Shown here: positions 8,526 through 17,259 of the stretch, piece after piece
Numbering within the stretch: position 1 is the stretch's first letter
Layout: each line of letters opens with the position of its first letter
Source: Sphingomonas sp. Leaf67
GTDB lineage: Bacteria > Pseudomonadota > Alphaproteobacteria > Sphingomonadales > Sphingomonadaceae
Length of the DNA: 64,000 bases
Reading direction: 5' to 3'
Assembly (NCBI RefSeq): GCF_001421965.1
Contig: NZ_LMLP01000024.1
Coordinates: 1 to 64,000, forward strand
Notes under the pieces: generated by a model
Database searches by the model: none
The model's input: only the letters and a program-made list of their open reading frames with translations
Told to the model about the DNA's origin: nothing
Made by a program: the position numbers and the translations under genes

Positions 8526-9052
8526 TCGACACCGAACGGCTGGTGCTGCGGCGCTGGCAGGAGCGTGATCGCGCGACCTTTTACGCGCATTGTTCCGACC
8601 CGGAGGTCATGCGTTATTTCCCGGCATTGATGACCCGCGAAGAAGTCGATGCGTCGATCGCCCGGCAGGATGGGTTCGCCGACCTGCATGGCTATTGCTT
8701 CTGGGTGGTCGAGGAACGTGCCAGCGGGCAGATGCTGGGCTTTTGCGGATTGAAGCCTGGTGCCGAGGGCACGCCGCTGGAGGGCGAGGTCGAGATCGGC
8801 TGGCGCTTCGGCAAGGAACATTGGGGCAGGGGGTTCGCGCGCGAAGCGGCGTTGGCGAGCGTCGACTGGGGGTTTGCCAACCTGCCCGTCGAGCGGATCG
8901 GGGCGATCACCGTCCTCGCCAATACCCGCAGCTGGGGGTTGATGGAGCGACTGGGCATGCTCCGCGCGGTCGATCAGGATTTCGATCACCCGACCGTGCC
9001 CGACGACAGCCCGCTGAAGCGCCATGTAACCTATTGGAAGAACCGCCCGTGA
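8522..9052 (+). CDS. GNAT family N-acetyltransferase (RimJ/RimL-like)
   Basis: The 176-residue protein begins IDTERLVLRRWQERD, the standard opening of RimJ/RimL-type acetyltransferases. The acetyl-CoA-binding region is WRFGKEHWGRGFAREAA, followed by ERIGAITVLANTRSWGLMERLGM. Such enzymes acetylate ribosomal protein N-termini or small amines; the substrate is not predictable. It overlaps hemB by 4 bases at the start and the next gene by 4 bases at the end (GTGA), so it sits inside a coupled three-gene operon. Confidence 0.88.
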   Translation: MIDTERLVLRRWQERDRATFYAHCSDPEVMRYFPALMTREEVDASIARQDGFADLHGYCFWVVEERASGQMLGFCGLKPGAEGTPLEGEVEIGWRFGKEHWGRGFAREAALASVDWGFANLPVERIGAITVLANTRSWGLMERLGMLRAVDQDFDHPTVPDDSPLKRHVTYWKNRP

Positions 9053-11244
9053 GCGCACCGGAGCGTATCACCGGATGGCCGATCCGCTGGATCTTCGTCG
9101 CGACGATCCTGACCGGATCGTTCCTGTTGTTCCTTGTCCAGCCGATGGTCGCGCGGATGGCGTTGCCGCAACTGGGCGGTGCGCCGGCGGTGTGGAACTC
9201 GGCGATGCTTGTCTATCAGGCGCTGCTGCTGGGCGGCTATGCCTATGCCCATCTGCTCGGCAAGTTGATGCCAAAGGCGCAGGCGGCGGTGCATCTACTG
9301 GTGCTGCTGTGTGCGGCGGTATGGTTGCCGATCGGGGTCAGTGCGACGCAGGTACCCGCCGGGATCGAGCCGGCGCTGTGGGCGCCGTGGCTGCTGGCGG
9401 CGTCGATCGGGCCGTTATTCTTCGCGGTGTCGGCACAGGCACCGTTGTTGCAACGCTGGTTCGCGTTCGTCTGCCCGGGGCGTGATCCCTATGCGCTCTA
9501 TGCCGCGTCGAATGTCGGCAGTTTCGCCGGGCTGATCGCCTATCCCCTGCTGGTCGAGCCGTTGCTGCCGCTCCGGTCGCAAAGCTGGGGGTGGAGCGCG
9601 GGCTATGCGCTGGTGACGTTGCTGGTCGTGGCATGCGGATGGCTGTTGCCGCAGCGGCGCGAACAGGTGGCGGCGCTCGATCCGGGCGATGCGCCGGACA
9701 AGCGCCGCGTGCTGCACTGGATCGTGCTGGCGCTGGTGCCGTCGGGATTGATGCTGGCGACCTCGACCTTTCTGACGACCGATATCGTCGCGGTGCCGCT
9801 GCTGTGGGTATTGCCGCTGGGGCTGTATCTGTTGAGCTTCACGGTCGCCTTTGCCGATCGGCGCGGGCTGGCGGAAGCCATCACCCGCTATGCGCCGATC
9901 ACCATCCTCGTCTTTGGCGGGATGATGATCGGCGGGCATCACGACTACCCGCTGTTGAGCGCGCTGGCGGCACTGATGCTGCTGTTCGCGGTGTCGGTGG
10001 CGCTGCACACCCGGATGTATGCGCTTCGCCCCGCGCCGGCGCGGCTGACCGGGTTCTATCTGGCGATGTCGGTCGGCGGGGCACTGGGCGGGGTGTTTTC
10101 CGGACTGATCGCGCCGGTGCTGTTCGACTGGAATTACGAATATCCGCTGCTGATCCTTGCCGCAGGGGCGCTGGCGCCGCTGCCATTCCTGTTGCCGGTA
10201 ACGCAGCGGATATGGGCGGCGGGCGGCACGCGACTGACGATCGGTGTGCTCGTGGCGATCACCGGCTTCATCATGCTGGGCCTTGCCAATCCGGGTGACC
10301 TACTGGGGCCGACGCCCGAGCCGATCGCGTTCCTGGCGATCACGATCGTCGGCGTGTTCGCGATCGGATCGCGCCTGCCCTATGTCTTTGCGCTGGCCGG
10401 GGCGCTGTTCCTGTTCGGCGGCTATCGCGCGATCCAGCTGTCGCTGGAGCCGGGGGCACGGACGCGGAGCTATTTCGGCGTCTATACGATCACCCGCGGC
10501 GAGGGGGTGAACGAGTTGCAGCACGGCACCACGCTGCACGGTATCCAGTTGACCGGCAGTCCCGAGCGCGAGCGAACCCCGACCACCTATTACGTACCCA
10601 ATTCAGGCGTGGGCGAGGCCTTGCGCGCCGTCCCCGCGCTGTATGGCCGCAATGCCCGGGTCGGTATCGTCGGCCTCGGAACCGGGACGCTCGCCTGCTA
10701 TGCGCAGCCGGGCCAGCAATGGCGTTTCTATGAGATCGATCCGGTCGTGGTGCGGATCGCACGGGATTCGGGAGCGTTCACCTTCCTGCGCCGCTGTGCG
10801 CCCGACGCGGAGATCGTACTGGGCGACGCGCGGCTGAGCATCGCACAGGCCCCGGCGGGGAGCCTCGACCTGCTGGCGCTCGACGCATTCTCGTCGGATG
10901 CGGTGCCGATGCACCTGATGACGCGGGAGGCGTTCGATACTTATGGCCGGGTGCTCGGGCGGCGCGGCTTGCTGCTGGTCCATGTGTCGAACCGCTATCT
11001 CGATCTGGCCCCGGTCGTGGCGCGGACGGCATCGGGATGGATGGCGGCGCAGCTGGCGTATCAACCGGTCGGCGGCGGGGCGGGCGACAGTGGGTCGGTC
11101 TGGATCGCGCTGACCCGCGATCCCGGCGTGTTGGGGGAACTGTTGGCGCGCGGCGGTGCGTGGGAGCCGCTGCCGGTGACCGATACCGCGCCGTGGACCG
11201 ACGATTATGCGTCGATCCTGCCGGTGCTGCGGGCATTGCAATAA
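9049..11244 (+). CDS. Membrane permease-like protein fused to a spermidine synthase-like methyltransferase domain
   Basis: The product has 731 residues from GTG 9049. The N-terminal 450 or so residues hold many hydrophobic helices in an MFS-like array (FLLFLVQPMVARMALPQLGG, FYLAMSVGGALGGVFSGLIA). From about residue 500 a soluble spermidine-synthase-type Rossmann domain follows: VGIVGLGTGTLACYA near 538-552, acidic FYEIDP, then LDLLALDAFSSDAVPMHL. Fused proteins of this layout are widespread and usually annotated as spermidine synthase or fused MFS/spermidine synthase, without proven polyamine activity. A longer reading from 8590 only re-reads the acetyltransferase gene in another frame and was rejected. 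Confidence 0.85.
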   Translation: MSAPERITGWPIRWIFVATILTGSFLLFLVQPMVARMALPQLGGAPAVWNSAMLVYQALLLGGYAYAHLLGKLMPKAQAAVHLLVLLCAAVWLPIGVSATQVPAGIEPALWAPWLLAASIGPLFFAVSAQAPLLQRWFAFVCPGRDPYALYAASNVGSFAGLIAYPLLVEPLLPLRSQSWGWSAGYALVTLLVVACGWLLPQRREQVAALDPGDAPDKRRVLHWIVLALVPSGLMLATSTFLTTDIVAVPLLWVLPLGLYLLSFTVAFADRRGLAEAITRYAPITILVFGGMMIGGHHDYPLLSALAALMLLFAVSVALHTRMYALRPAPARLTGFYLAMSVGGALGGVFSGLIAPVLFDWNYEYPLLILAAGALAPLPFLLPVTQRIWAAGGTRLTIGVLVAITGFIMLGLANPGDLLGPTPEPIAFLAITIVGVFAIGSRLPYVFALAGALFLFGGYRAIQLSLEPGARTRSYFGVYTITRGEGVNELQHGTTLHGIQLTGSPERERTPTTYYVPNSGVGEALRAVPALYGRNARVGIVGLGTGTLACYAQPGQQWRFYEIDPVVVRIARDSGAFTFLRRCAPDAEIVLGDARLSIAQAPAGSLDLLALDAFSSDAVPMHLMTREAFDTYGRVLGRRGLLLVHVSNRYLDLAPVVARTASGWMAAQLAYQPVGGGAGDSGSVWIALTRDPGVLGELLARGGAWEPLPVTDTAPWTDDYASILPVLRALQ

Positions 11245-11293
11245 CGGATTGCGTTGCCGACCATCCGACGCCTGAGTATCGGGCGTCCGTTGT

Positions 11294-11788
11294 CTACCGC
11301 AGGCTCGCCCCCAGCGTCGCGATCGTCGCACGCTGGGCCTTTGCCGCTTCGGTCGCCTTGGCCAGCGCGGCGTCGAGCGCGGGGTAGGGCGGCGACCCGG
11401 CCGCGGCGCGGTCGATCGCCAGCCGTTCCAGATCGGCGAGGGGCGTATCGATCGCGGTGCGCGCGACGTCGAGTTCCGCCAACGCCACCTGTCCCCCCAG
11501 CCAGCGCTCGCTGCCCTGTGCCGTCCCGGCGGCGGCACGGACCAGCGGTCGGGCACGGCCCACCGCTGCATCGAACGCAGACGTCGCGCTGTCGATGCTA
11601 CCGGTCAGCGTCGCGATCGTTCGATCGAGTCCGGCGTCGGGCGTTGCGACCGGCACCGGCCGTGATGGTTCGGCCAGACTGATCTTTTCGATCGGGCGGG
11701 GCAGCAGCGACGGATACTCTCCACGCGGCGCGGCGCAGGCCGACAGCAGGGCGGCGAACAGGACGAGCGGGATCGGAGCGGCTTTCAT
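11294..11788 (-). CDS. Predicted lipoprotein of unknown function
   Basis: The 164-residue protein begins MKAAPIPLVLFAALLSAC, a signal peptide with a lipobox (LSAC, modified Cys18), so it should be an envelope lipoprotein. The rest is mostly alpha-helical and Ala-rich (SIDSATSAFDAAVGRARPLV; ALAKATEAAKAQRATIATLG) and suggests a helical-hairpin or coiled-coil fold. I recognise no family. The start was taken at 11788 because a longer reading to 11839 puts a Cys-rich non-signal peptide ahead of the clear signal sequence. It is convergent with the permease fusion gene, 49 bases away. Confidence 0.75.
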   Translation of the reverse strand: MKAAPIPLVLFAALLSACAAPRGEYPSLLPRPIEKISLAEPSRPVPVATPDAGLDRTIATLTGSIDSATSAFDAAVGRARPLVRAAAGTAQGSERWLGGQVALAELDVARTAIDTPLADLERLAIDRAAAGSPPYPALDAALAKATEAAKAQRATIATLGASLR

Positions 11789-11870
11789 GTCCCCAGCTAT
11801 GCATCCAAAAAAAATCGCGCGACAGGCTTGCCAGACCAAAAAGCCACGTCTAACAGGCTGCCTCCACCGG

Positions 11871-11947
11871 GCACCCGTAGCTCAGCTGGATAGAGCATCA
11901 GACTACGAATCTGAGGGCCGGGCGTTCGAATCGCTCCGGGTGCACCA
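11871..11947 (+). tRNA. tRNA-Arg (anticodon ACG), copy 1
   Basis: This is a 77-nt cloverleaf with acceptor stem GCACCCG/CGGGTGC, D-arm TAGCTCAGCTGGATAGAGCA and anticodon stem TCAGA/TCTGA. The loop CTACGAA carries anticodon ACG at 11905-11907. The T-arm contains GTTCGAATC. Discriminator A and CCA (11945-11947) are encoded. After A34-to-I deamination by TadA it would read CGU, CGC and CGA. A short peptide reading across this region is an artefact of the tRNA. Confidence 0.97.
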
Positions 11948-11953
11948 TGGAAA

Positions 11954-11985
11954 GCCCCGCCAGACCAACGGTCCGGCGGGGTTTT
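11954..11985 (+). terminator. Rho-independent terminator after tRNA-Arg copy 1
   Basis: Stem CCCCGCC-AGACC, loop AAC, GGTCC-GGCGGGG followed by TTTTC. It begins seven bases after the encoded CCA of the tRNA, so the tRNA is probably transcribed alone. Confidence 0.9.
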
Positions 11986-12119
11986 CTTTGTCTGTGTTGC
12001 CGAAGTTCGGTTTCGGCTGCGGAAATGTTTGGCCATACTCGAAAACGTCGACGCGGTTATTTGACGGGGCGAGGGCTTGCCAGACCGAAACGTGGCGTCT
12101 AACAGGCTGCCTCCACCGG

Positions 12120-12196
12120 GCACCCGTAGCTCAGCTGGATAGAGCATCAGACTACGAATCTGAGGGCCGGGCGTTCGAATCGCTCCGGGTGCACCA
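12120..12196 (+). tRNA. tRNA-Arg (anticodon ACG), copy 2
   Basis: Identical in sequence to the copy at 11871-11947, with anticodon ACG at 12154-12156 and encoded CCA at 12194-12196. It retains the shared leader motif CGTCTAACAGGCTGCC and its own terminator. Confidence 0.97.
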
Positions 12197-12202
12197 TGGA
12201 AA

Positions 12203-12234
12203 GCCCCGCCAGACCAACGGTCCGGCGGGGTTTT
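12203..12234 (+). terminator. Rho-independent terminator after tRNA-Arg copy 2
   Basis: Same GC-rich hairpin and T-run as the terminator at 11954-11985, offset by 249 bases. It also separates the tRNA from the convergent GH43 gene. Confidence 0.9.
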
Positions 12235-12306
12235 CTTTGTGCGCCATACCGGACCGGCCCTTCGAAAACCGGAGCGCCCAACCGACGCTCCGGTCACCAT
12301 TCGCTG

Positions 12307-13947
12307 TTATCTGGCCTGCCAGACATAGGGCCCGACGACCGTGCCGACGAAGCCGCCGGCCATCTTCGTGCTGAGGAACCGGACGTCGACATCGCGCTTC
12401 AACGTCTGTTTCCTACCCCCCGCCGCGACATCGAACGCCATCGTGCCACGGTCCGCACGGATGGTCAGCGTGACCGGCGCGGTCCCTTCGATCGGGATCG
12501 ACGCGACCAGTCGTTCCGCACCCTTTGCCCGCGTGTAGAGCGCGACGACGCGTTTGCCGGCCAGACGGGTAAGCCCGAAGAACAGGTAATAGTCGTCATT
12601 CTGGATCGCGGCCAGACCGGCGCGGTCGCCGTCCTGCCGGGGCGTGAACGCGACCGTCGTGGCGATCGTCGCCATATGATGCTGCTGACGCCGCCCGACG
12701 AAGCCCGGCACGCCGTTCAGGTCGCCGATCGGCGCGCCACCGTCGATCAGCAGTTCGCCGCCGGCCACGCGATACACCGGAGTCTTGGGCGTGCGGACAC
12801 CGATCCATTGCAGGCCGAGCGCCTTGCCGTCGAATTCGTCGACATAGCCGAAATCCCCGCTGGTCGGCAGTTTGGGCACTGGCTGGCGCGGCAGCGTCGG
12901 GCGGGTGGCGACGAACGGGACACGCTGGCCGGGCGGGAGGATCGTGGGCCAGCCATCCTTCCATGTCACCGGCAGCAGGAACGTCTCGCGCCCGATATTG
13001 TAGTAATCGTCGCCATAGGGACGCACGGCGAGGAACGTCGCCCACCAGTCGCCGGCGCGGGTCTGCACCAGCTTGGCATGGCCCGCCGCCGATACTGGAT
13101 CGCTGCGGTCGGCAGGCAGGTCGCGCTGGGTCAGGATCGGATTGCCGCTCCATGGGGTGAACGGTCCACGCAGGTTTCTCGAGCGGAACGCGACCTGCGA
13201 ATGGTTGACGCTGGTGCCGCCCTCTGCCGCGGTCAGATAATACCAGCCGTCTTTCCGGAAGATATGCGGCCCTTCGATCCATACCGGTTTCTTGGTGAGG
13301 TCGACGCCGCCGTTGATGAGTTGCGTCGATTCACCGACCATCTTGCCGACGCGCCAGTCATATTCCTGGACCCAGATCGCGCGGTGCCCCTCGTACCGCG
13401 GCGGTTCGTTCGGGGCGCGGTTGTTGACGATATAGGCGCGGTCGCCTTCCCAATAGATGGAAGGGTCGATCCCTTCGAACGGCAGCCAGATCGGGTTCGA
13501 CCATGGCCCTTTCGGGTCTTTCGCGGTGATGACGAAATTGCCTTTGCACGCGACACAGGTGTTGACGATGTAGAAGGTGCCGTCGTGATACGAAATGTCG
13601 GGCGCGAACACGGCCTCCGACACGCGGCGACCGGTGAAATCGAGCTGTTCGGGCCGGCTGATCGCGTTGGCAATTTGTGTCCAGCTGACCAGATCCTTCG
13701 AATGGAAGATCGGCAGCCCCGGATAATGGGCGAAGGACGACAGCGCGAGATAATAGTCGTCGCCGACGCGGGTGATCGACGGGTCGGGATAATAGCCCGA
13801 CAGGATCGGGTTGCGATACTGGTCGGAGCCGGGCGTTGCCCGCTCGACGCTGCGCCCTTCATAGGTAAAGCGGCTGAAGCGCGCCGGTTCGGCGAGGGCG
13901 CTGGTGCTTGCGGCCAGCGCCAACCCGGTCATCAACGTTCGGAGCAT
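12307..13947 (-). CDS. Glycoside hydrolase family 43 (beta-xylosidase/alpha-L-arabinofuranosidase type)
   Basis: The 546-residue secreted enzyme has signal peptide MLRTLMTGLALAASTSALA. The five-bladed propeller catalytic domain shows the three GH43 acids: D55 in GYYPDPSITRVGDDYYL, D161 in FEGIDPSIYW and E225 in WIEGPHIF. The C-terminal 200 residues (DEFDGKALGLQWIG onward) are the concanavalin-like beta-sandwich found in xylosidase-type GH43s. It should release xylose or arabinose from xylan side chains in the periplasm or outside. Start 13947 has AGGA seven bases upstream; a longer reading has no signal peptide. It is last in a three-gene operon with the GH27 and second GH43 genes. Confidence 0.9.
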   Translation of the reverse strand: MLRTLMTGLALAASTSALAEPARFSRFTYEGRSVERATPGSDQYRNPILSGYYPDPSITRVGDDYYLALSSFAHYPGLPIFHSKDLVSWTQIANAISRPEQLDFTGRRVSEAVFAPDISYHDGTFYIVNTCVACKGNFVITAKDPKGPWSNPIWLPFEGIDPSIYWEGDRAYIVNNRAPNEPPRYEGHRAIWVQEYDWRVGKMVGESTQLINGGVDLTKKPVWIEGPHIFRKDGWYYLTAAEGGTSVNHSQVAFRSRNLRGPFTPWSGNPILTQRDLPADRSDPVSAAGHAKLVQTRAGDWWATFLAVRPYGDDYYNIGRETFLLPVTWKDGWPTILPPGQRVPFVATRPTLPRQPVPKLPTSGDFGYVDEFDGKALGLQWIGVRTPKTPVYRVAGGELLIDGGAPIGDLNGVPGFVGRRQQHHMATIATTVAFTPRQDGDRAGLAAIQNDDYYLFFGLTRLAGKRVVALYTRAKGAERLVASIPIEGTAPVTLTIRADRGTMAFDVAAGGRKQTLKRDVDVRFLSTKMAGGFVGTVVGPYVWQAR

Positions 13948-13976
13948 CGGTTCGTCCTGTCGGAAAGGGGTGAAGG

Positions 13977-15326
13977 TCAGGCGTCGAGGCGATAGAGGCC
14001 GGCACCATGCGGCGGCAGGTCGGCCTCGACCCGGGTCGCCGCCGTGCCGAGATCGCGCCGCGCCCACAGGTCGCGTACCCGGACAGGGCCTTTCAGGTTC
14101 AACCAGCGCAGATCGACGCCCGGCCGGAGCGGCTTCTCACCCGGATTGAACAAGGCGAGATAGGTCGCGCCATCCATTGCCTTTGCGGTCCATGCGCGCA
14201 TGCCATCCTGTACCTGCAACGGGCGGTTGGCGGTGCTGGCCTGATTGACCGCAATGACTTCCGGATTGGTCAGTAGCGCCAGCGTCGGCGCGTCGAGATG
14301 ACGCAGGTCGCCGCCCATGATCAACGGCGATCGGGCGATCGACCATAAAGTCATCAGCGTACGCTGTTCGGCGAGCGTGAATTTGGTGTCACGCTGGCCC
14401 AGCGCCAGCCGGCCGAGCGGCAGCATGTCGGCATCGGGCCAGCCGCCGGGGCCGGCGAAACGCTGCCAGTTTTCCAGCCGGACGAACTGTGCGTCGAGCA
14501 GCGACCATTCGTCCCAGAAATCGTCGCTGATCCGCCACATCTGGGCATGGGCGCGGACATGGTCGCCGTTCGCCACCGGGGTTTCTCCGGGCGACAGACT
14601 GAGCAGGATCGGGCGACCCGACCGCGCGATCGCCGCGCTCGCTGCCTCGATCTCCGGCGCATGAGAGTCGTACGGGCGGCTCATATCGTCCATCTTGACC
14701 AGATCGACGCCCCAGTCGGCATATTGCGCGAACACGCTGTCGTAATAGGCCTGCGCACCGGGACGACGCATGTCGACGCCGTACATGTCGCTGTTCCACG
14801 AACAGATGCTCGACGTGTCGGCAATATCCTGCGCGCGGTACCGGGTACCGAGCACGGGCAGGTTTCGGCGCACCGCCTCGCGCGGGATGCCGCGCATCAG
14901 GTGGATACCGAATTGCAGCCCCATCGCATGCACCTGATCGGCGATGGCTCGAAATCCGCGGCCGTTGGCGGCGGAGGGAAACCGCTTCGGATCGGGCTGC
15001 AAGCGGCCATAGCCGTCGAGCACCGGCACCGCATCCGCGCGATAGGCATAGCCGGTCGCGCCCGGTTCGTACCACTGGATGTCGATGGTGAAGATCGAAT
15101 AGCCGACTGGCAGCAGCTTTTCGCGCATGATCCGCGCGGTTTCGATTGCCTGCGCTTCGGTGATGGTCGTGGCGAAGCTGTTCCAGCTGTTCCAGCCCAT
15201 CGGCGGGGTCTGCGCCAGCCTGGTCTTGCCGCGAGGGGCCGCTGTCGCCCGTGCCGCGCTGGCGACGATCGGGACCGCGCCTGCCGCCCCGATCAGTCCG
15301 CGCCGTGTGATCCCGTCGATGGTCAT
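13977..15326 (-). CDS. Glycoside hydrolase family 27 (alpha-galactosidase/beta-L-arabinopyranosidase type)
   Basis: The product has 449 residues with a twin-arginine signal (TRRGLIGAAGAVPIVASAA). The barrel starts with TPPMGWNSWNSF, a GH27 hallmark. The predicted nucleophile is D213 in DLVKMDDMS, and the acid/base Asp lies in MWRISDDFW near residue 268. A C-terminal beta domain ends the protein. GH27 enzymes remove terminal alpha-galactose or beta-L-arabinopyranose; which one cannot be told here. Start 15326 follows a strong GGGGGACGGGGA ribosome site. It is 29 bases upstream of the GH43 gene it shares an operon with. Confidence 0.9.
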   Translation of the reverse strand: MTIDGITRRGLIGAAGAVPIVASAARATAAPRGKTRLAQTPPMGWNSWNSFATTITEAQAIETARIMREKLLPVGYSIFTIDIQWYEPGATGYAYRADAVPVLDGYGRLQPDPKRFPSAANGRGFRAIADQVHAMGLQFGIHLMRGIPREAVRRNLPVLGTRYRAQDIADTSSICSWNSDMYGVDMRRPGAQAYYDSVFAQYADWGVDLVKMDDMSRPYDSHAPEIEAASAAIARSGRPILLSLSPGETPVANGDHVRAHAQMWRISDDFWDEWSLLDAQFVRLENWQRFAGPGGWPDADMLPLGRLALGQRDTKFTLAEQRTLMTLWSIARSPLIMGGDLRHLDAPTLALLTNPEVIAVNQASTANRPLQVQDGMRAWTAKAMDGATYLALFNPGEKPLRPGVDLRWLNLKGPVRVRDLWARRDLGTAATRVEADLPPHGAGLYRLDA

Positions 15327-15423
15327 TCCCCGTCCCCCTTGCCTGTTGTCATCATTTGTCGAGCAGCCGTCCGGGAAGGTCACGGGCAGGCGGCGGCCGG
15401 CAACGCACCCGGCGGCCGACGCT

Positions 15424-16983
15424 TCATTTCGAGGCCTTCAGCGTGAAGCTGTCGACATCGAGGAAGCCAGCGCTCGGTGCCGGATTGTAGCAGGAGATCG
15501 CCATCTGCTCCCCCTGAAACGTCCCCGTCCGCCATGCGAACGCCAGCGGGAAATCGCCACCGATCGGCTGCCAGCGTCTGCCGTCGCTGCTGTAGGAAAG
15601 CCGTCCGCGATCGGCCGTGAAGTCGAGGTCCATTGCCATCCACAGTGCCCGTCCGCCGACCGGCTGTGCCACACGTCGATCGGTCCTGGGACCGGCCTCG
15701 GTGCTTTCGAGTACCTCCATCGCCAGCGACGGCGCGCCGTTGGCGGCGCGTGTTACCAACAGTGTCGCGCTGTATTGGCCGAAGGTGCCGAACCCGCAGC
15801 GGTCACCGGGACGGATGTTGGCGATATCCAGCTTCACCTCGGCCCGGCTGCGCGGTCCCTGTGCCTTTTGCACCAGCGTGTTGCGCGCCGTCCAGAACCC
15901 ATCCGCCCTGGTCGGGCGCAGCCGCAGATAGCCAGGGCGCTCGGTCAGCGACCAGCGATCGTCGATCGGATTGTGGTTCCACTGCCATTGCAGGCCCAGT
16001 TTTGACGCGCCGAAGTCGTCGGAGGTGGCGGGCTCGACGAAGGGGAAGCCCTTGATCGGCTTTTCGGCGCGATCGGGTACGCGGTCGGGTGCATCCGGCG
16101 TTCCCCATATAGGCCAGTCGTCGCGCCAGAAGATGGGGCTGAGGTTCGTCATCCGGCCGATCGATCCGGAATCGATCATCACGAAGCCGACCCACTTCCC
16201 GTCCGGCGTATCGACCAGCGCCCCCTGATGCCCGCCGCTTTTGTCGTCGATCTGCGGGCGGGTTTCCCATGGTCCATACAGGCTGCGCGCGCGCGATACC
16301 GTCAGGCCCAGTCGGCGGGGAATCGCATTGAACAGGTAATAATATCCGCCTCGCCGGATGATCTTCGATCCCTCGGCACCGGCGTTATAATGAATCTTGC
16401 GATCGTCGACCACGCTTCGGAAATCGCGGTCCAGCCTGAGCAGGCGGGTGGTGCCGTCCGATCCGATCGCGGTCGCGATATAGCCGGTGCCGTCGGGTTC
16501 GATGAACATGCCCGGGTCGAAGGCCGCGCGGTCGAGTTCGTTCATCGTCCATGTCCCGCGTGGATCGCGGGTGCGATAGATGCGGGTATTCTGTCCGACC
16601 GGGGTCACGGCAATGTAAAAGGTGCCGGCATGATGGCGCAGGCTGGCCGCGAACAGTCCGCGCCGATACGCGTTCTTGCCGTCGGTCAGCGTATATTCGG
16701 GTCGATCGTCTAGGCGCGGTACGACATGGCTGATGACCTGCCAGTTCAACAGATCCTTCGAGTGGAGCAGGGTCAGGCCGGGCGCATTGGCGAAGGTCGT
16801 CGTGACGAAATAATAATCGCTGCCGACGCGAATAATATCCGGATCGGGATAATCGGCGTAGAAAACGGGGTTGCGATAGCTGCCATCGCCCTGATCGGCG
16901 CGCCAAACCTGTGCGGACGCGGTACCGCCCAAAGCAGCGCTGACCACAAGCATCGCCACCCGGATCGATCTGGTCGCCAACAT
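15424..16983 (-). CDS. Glycoside hydrolase family 43, second copy
   Basis: The 519-residue protein has signal peptide MLVVSAALGGTASAQ after a short N-region. GH43 acids are visible as D47 (ADYPDPDIIRVGSDYYF), D156 (AAFDPGMFIE) and E204 (NAGAEGSKIIRR). A C-terminal beta-sandwich (GLQWQWNHNP onward) follows. It differs strongly from the gene at 12307 (no extended shared motif beyond the catalytic blades), so the two likely act on different linkages. Start 16983 has GGGAG five bases upstream; the frame is open to 17181 but that extension is not signal-like. It is first in the minus-strand operon, with an operator-like motif 76 bases upstream. Confidence 0.9.
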   Translation of the reverse strand: MLATRSIRVAMLVVSAALGGTASAQVWRADQGDGSYRNPVFYADYPDPDIIRVGSDYYFVTTTFANAPGLTLLHSKDLLNWQVISHVVPRLDDRPEYTLTDGKNAYRRGLFAASLRHHAGTFYIAVTPVGQNTRIYRTRDPRGTWTMNELDRAAFDPGMFIEPDGTGYIATAIGSDGTTRLLRLDRDFRSVVDDRKIHYNAGAEGSKIIRRGGYYYLFNAIPRRLGLTVSRARSLYGPWETRPQIDDKSGGHQGALVDTPDGKWVGFVMIDSGSIGRMTNLSPIFWRDDWPIWGTPDAPDRVPDRAEKPIKGFPFVEPATSDDFGASKLGLQWQWNHNPIDDRWSLTERPGYLRLRPTRADGFWTARNTLVQKAQGPRSRAEVKLDIANIRPGDRCGFGTFGQYSATLLVTRAANGAPSLAMEVLESTEAGPRTDRRVAQPVGGRALWMAMDLDFTADRGRLSYSSDGRRWQPIGGDFPLAFAWRTGTFQGEQMAISCYNPAPSAGFLDVDSFTLKASK

Positions 16984-17058
16984 CGCTCTCCCATTCCGGC
17001 GACTTACGGCCGTTTTTGTCTGGGTATTCAGTTGCCGGCAACGCGTCAATGTCGTTCG

Positions 17059-17072
17059 CGGTAGCGTTAACA
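17059..17072. promoter_or_regulatory. LacI/XylR-like operator motif upstream of the GH43-GH27-GH43 operon
   Basis: CGGTAGCGTTAACA matches 12 of 14 positions of TGGTAGCGCTAACA, the kind of operator I recall for LacI-family sugar repressors of alphaproteobacteria such as Caulobacter XylR. It lies between the divergent GH43 and GntR genes. A second copy of the motif occurs at 18121-18134. Rest of 16984-17259: a GTATAC palindrome at 17207-17212 that might be a GntR site (weak), and nothing else recognised. Confidence 0.55.
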
Positions 17073-17259
17073 GCTTGCGCTTGGTATCGGTGGCTCGGAA
17101 TTGCTGCGTGCCGGAGGGGCCGGTTTTGGCCGCGATTTGACGGCGGGTGTCCGGGTCCGTAGCATCGTTTGTAAATTTCATCCGGCATCGATCCGCGGCC
17201 CATTACGTATACATCGCGCTGGCGGCCGCCACGTCGACGCCGATGGCAAGGGAAGTACG

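Larger units (their letters stand above)
11825..12240 (+). repeat. Tandem duplication (249-bp period) of leader, tRNA-Arg and terminator
   Basis: Bases 11825-11991 recur at 12074-12240 with a constant offset of 249. The stretch from CGTCTAACAGGCTGCC through the tRNA, terminator and TTTTCTTTGT is identical as read. The leader just upstream has several differences, and the 80 or so bases between the two units are unique. Both tRNAs keep intact structure and their own terminator. Confidence 0.9.

Noticed and set aside
8590..9048. Extended N-terminus for the spermidine-synthase-like protein
   Set aside because: It re-reads the GNAT gene in another frame; the GTG 9049 start with GTGA overlap fits the membrane helices.
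11825..12240. Duplicated tRNA as attL/attR of an integrated element
   Set aside because: Only about 172 bases lie between the two tRNAs and there is no integrase or cargo, so tandem duplication is simpler.
11457..12374. Protein-like reading through both tRNA copies (PVAQLDRASDYESEGRAF type)
   Set aside because: This is the well-known false translation of tRNA-Arg; the tRNA structure is certain.
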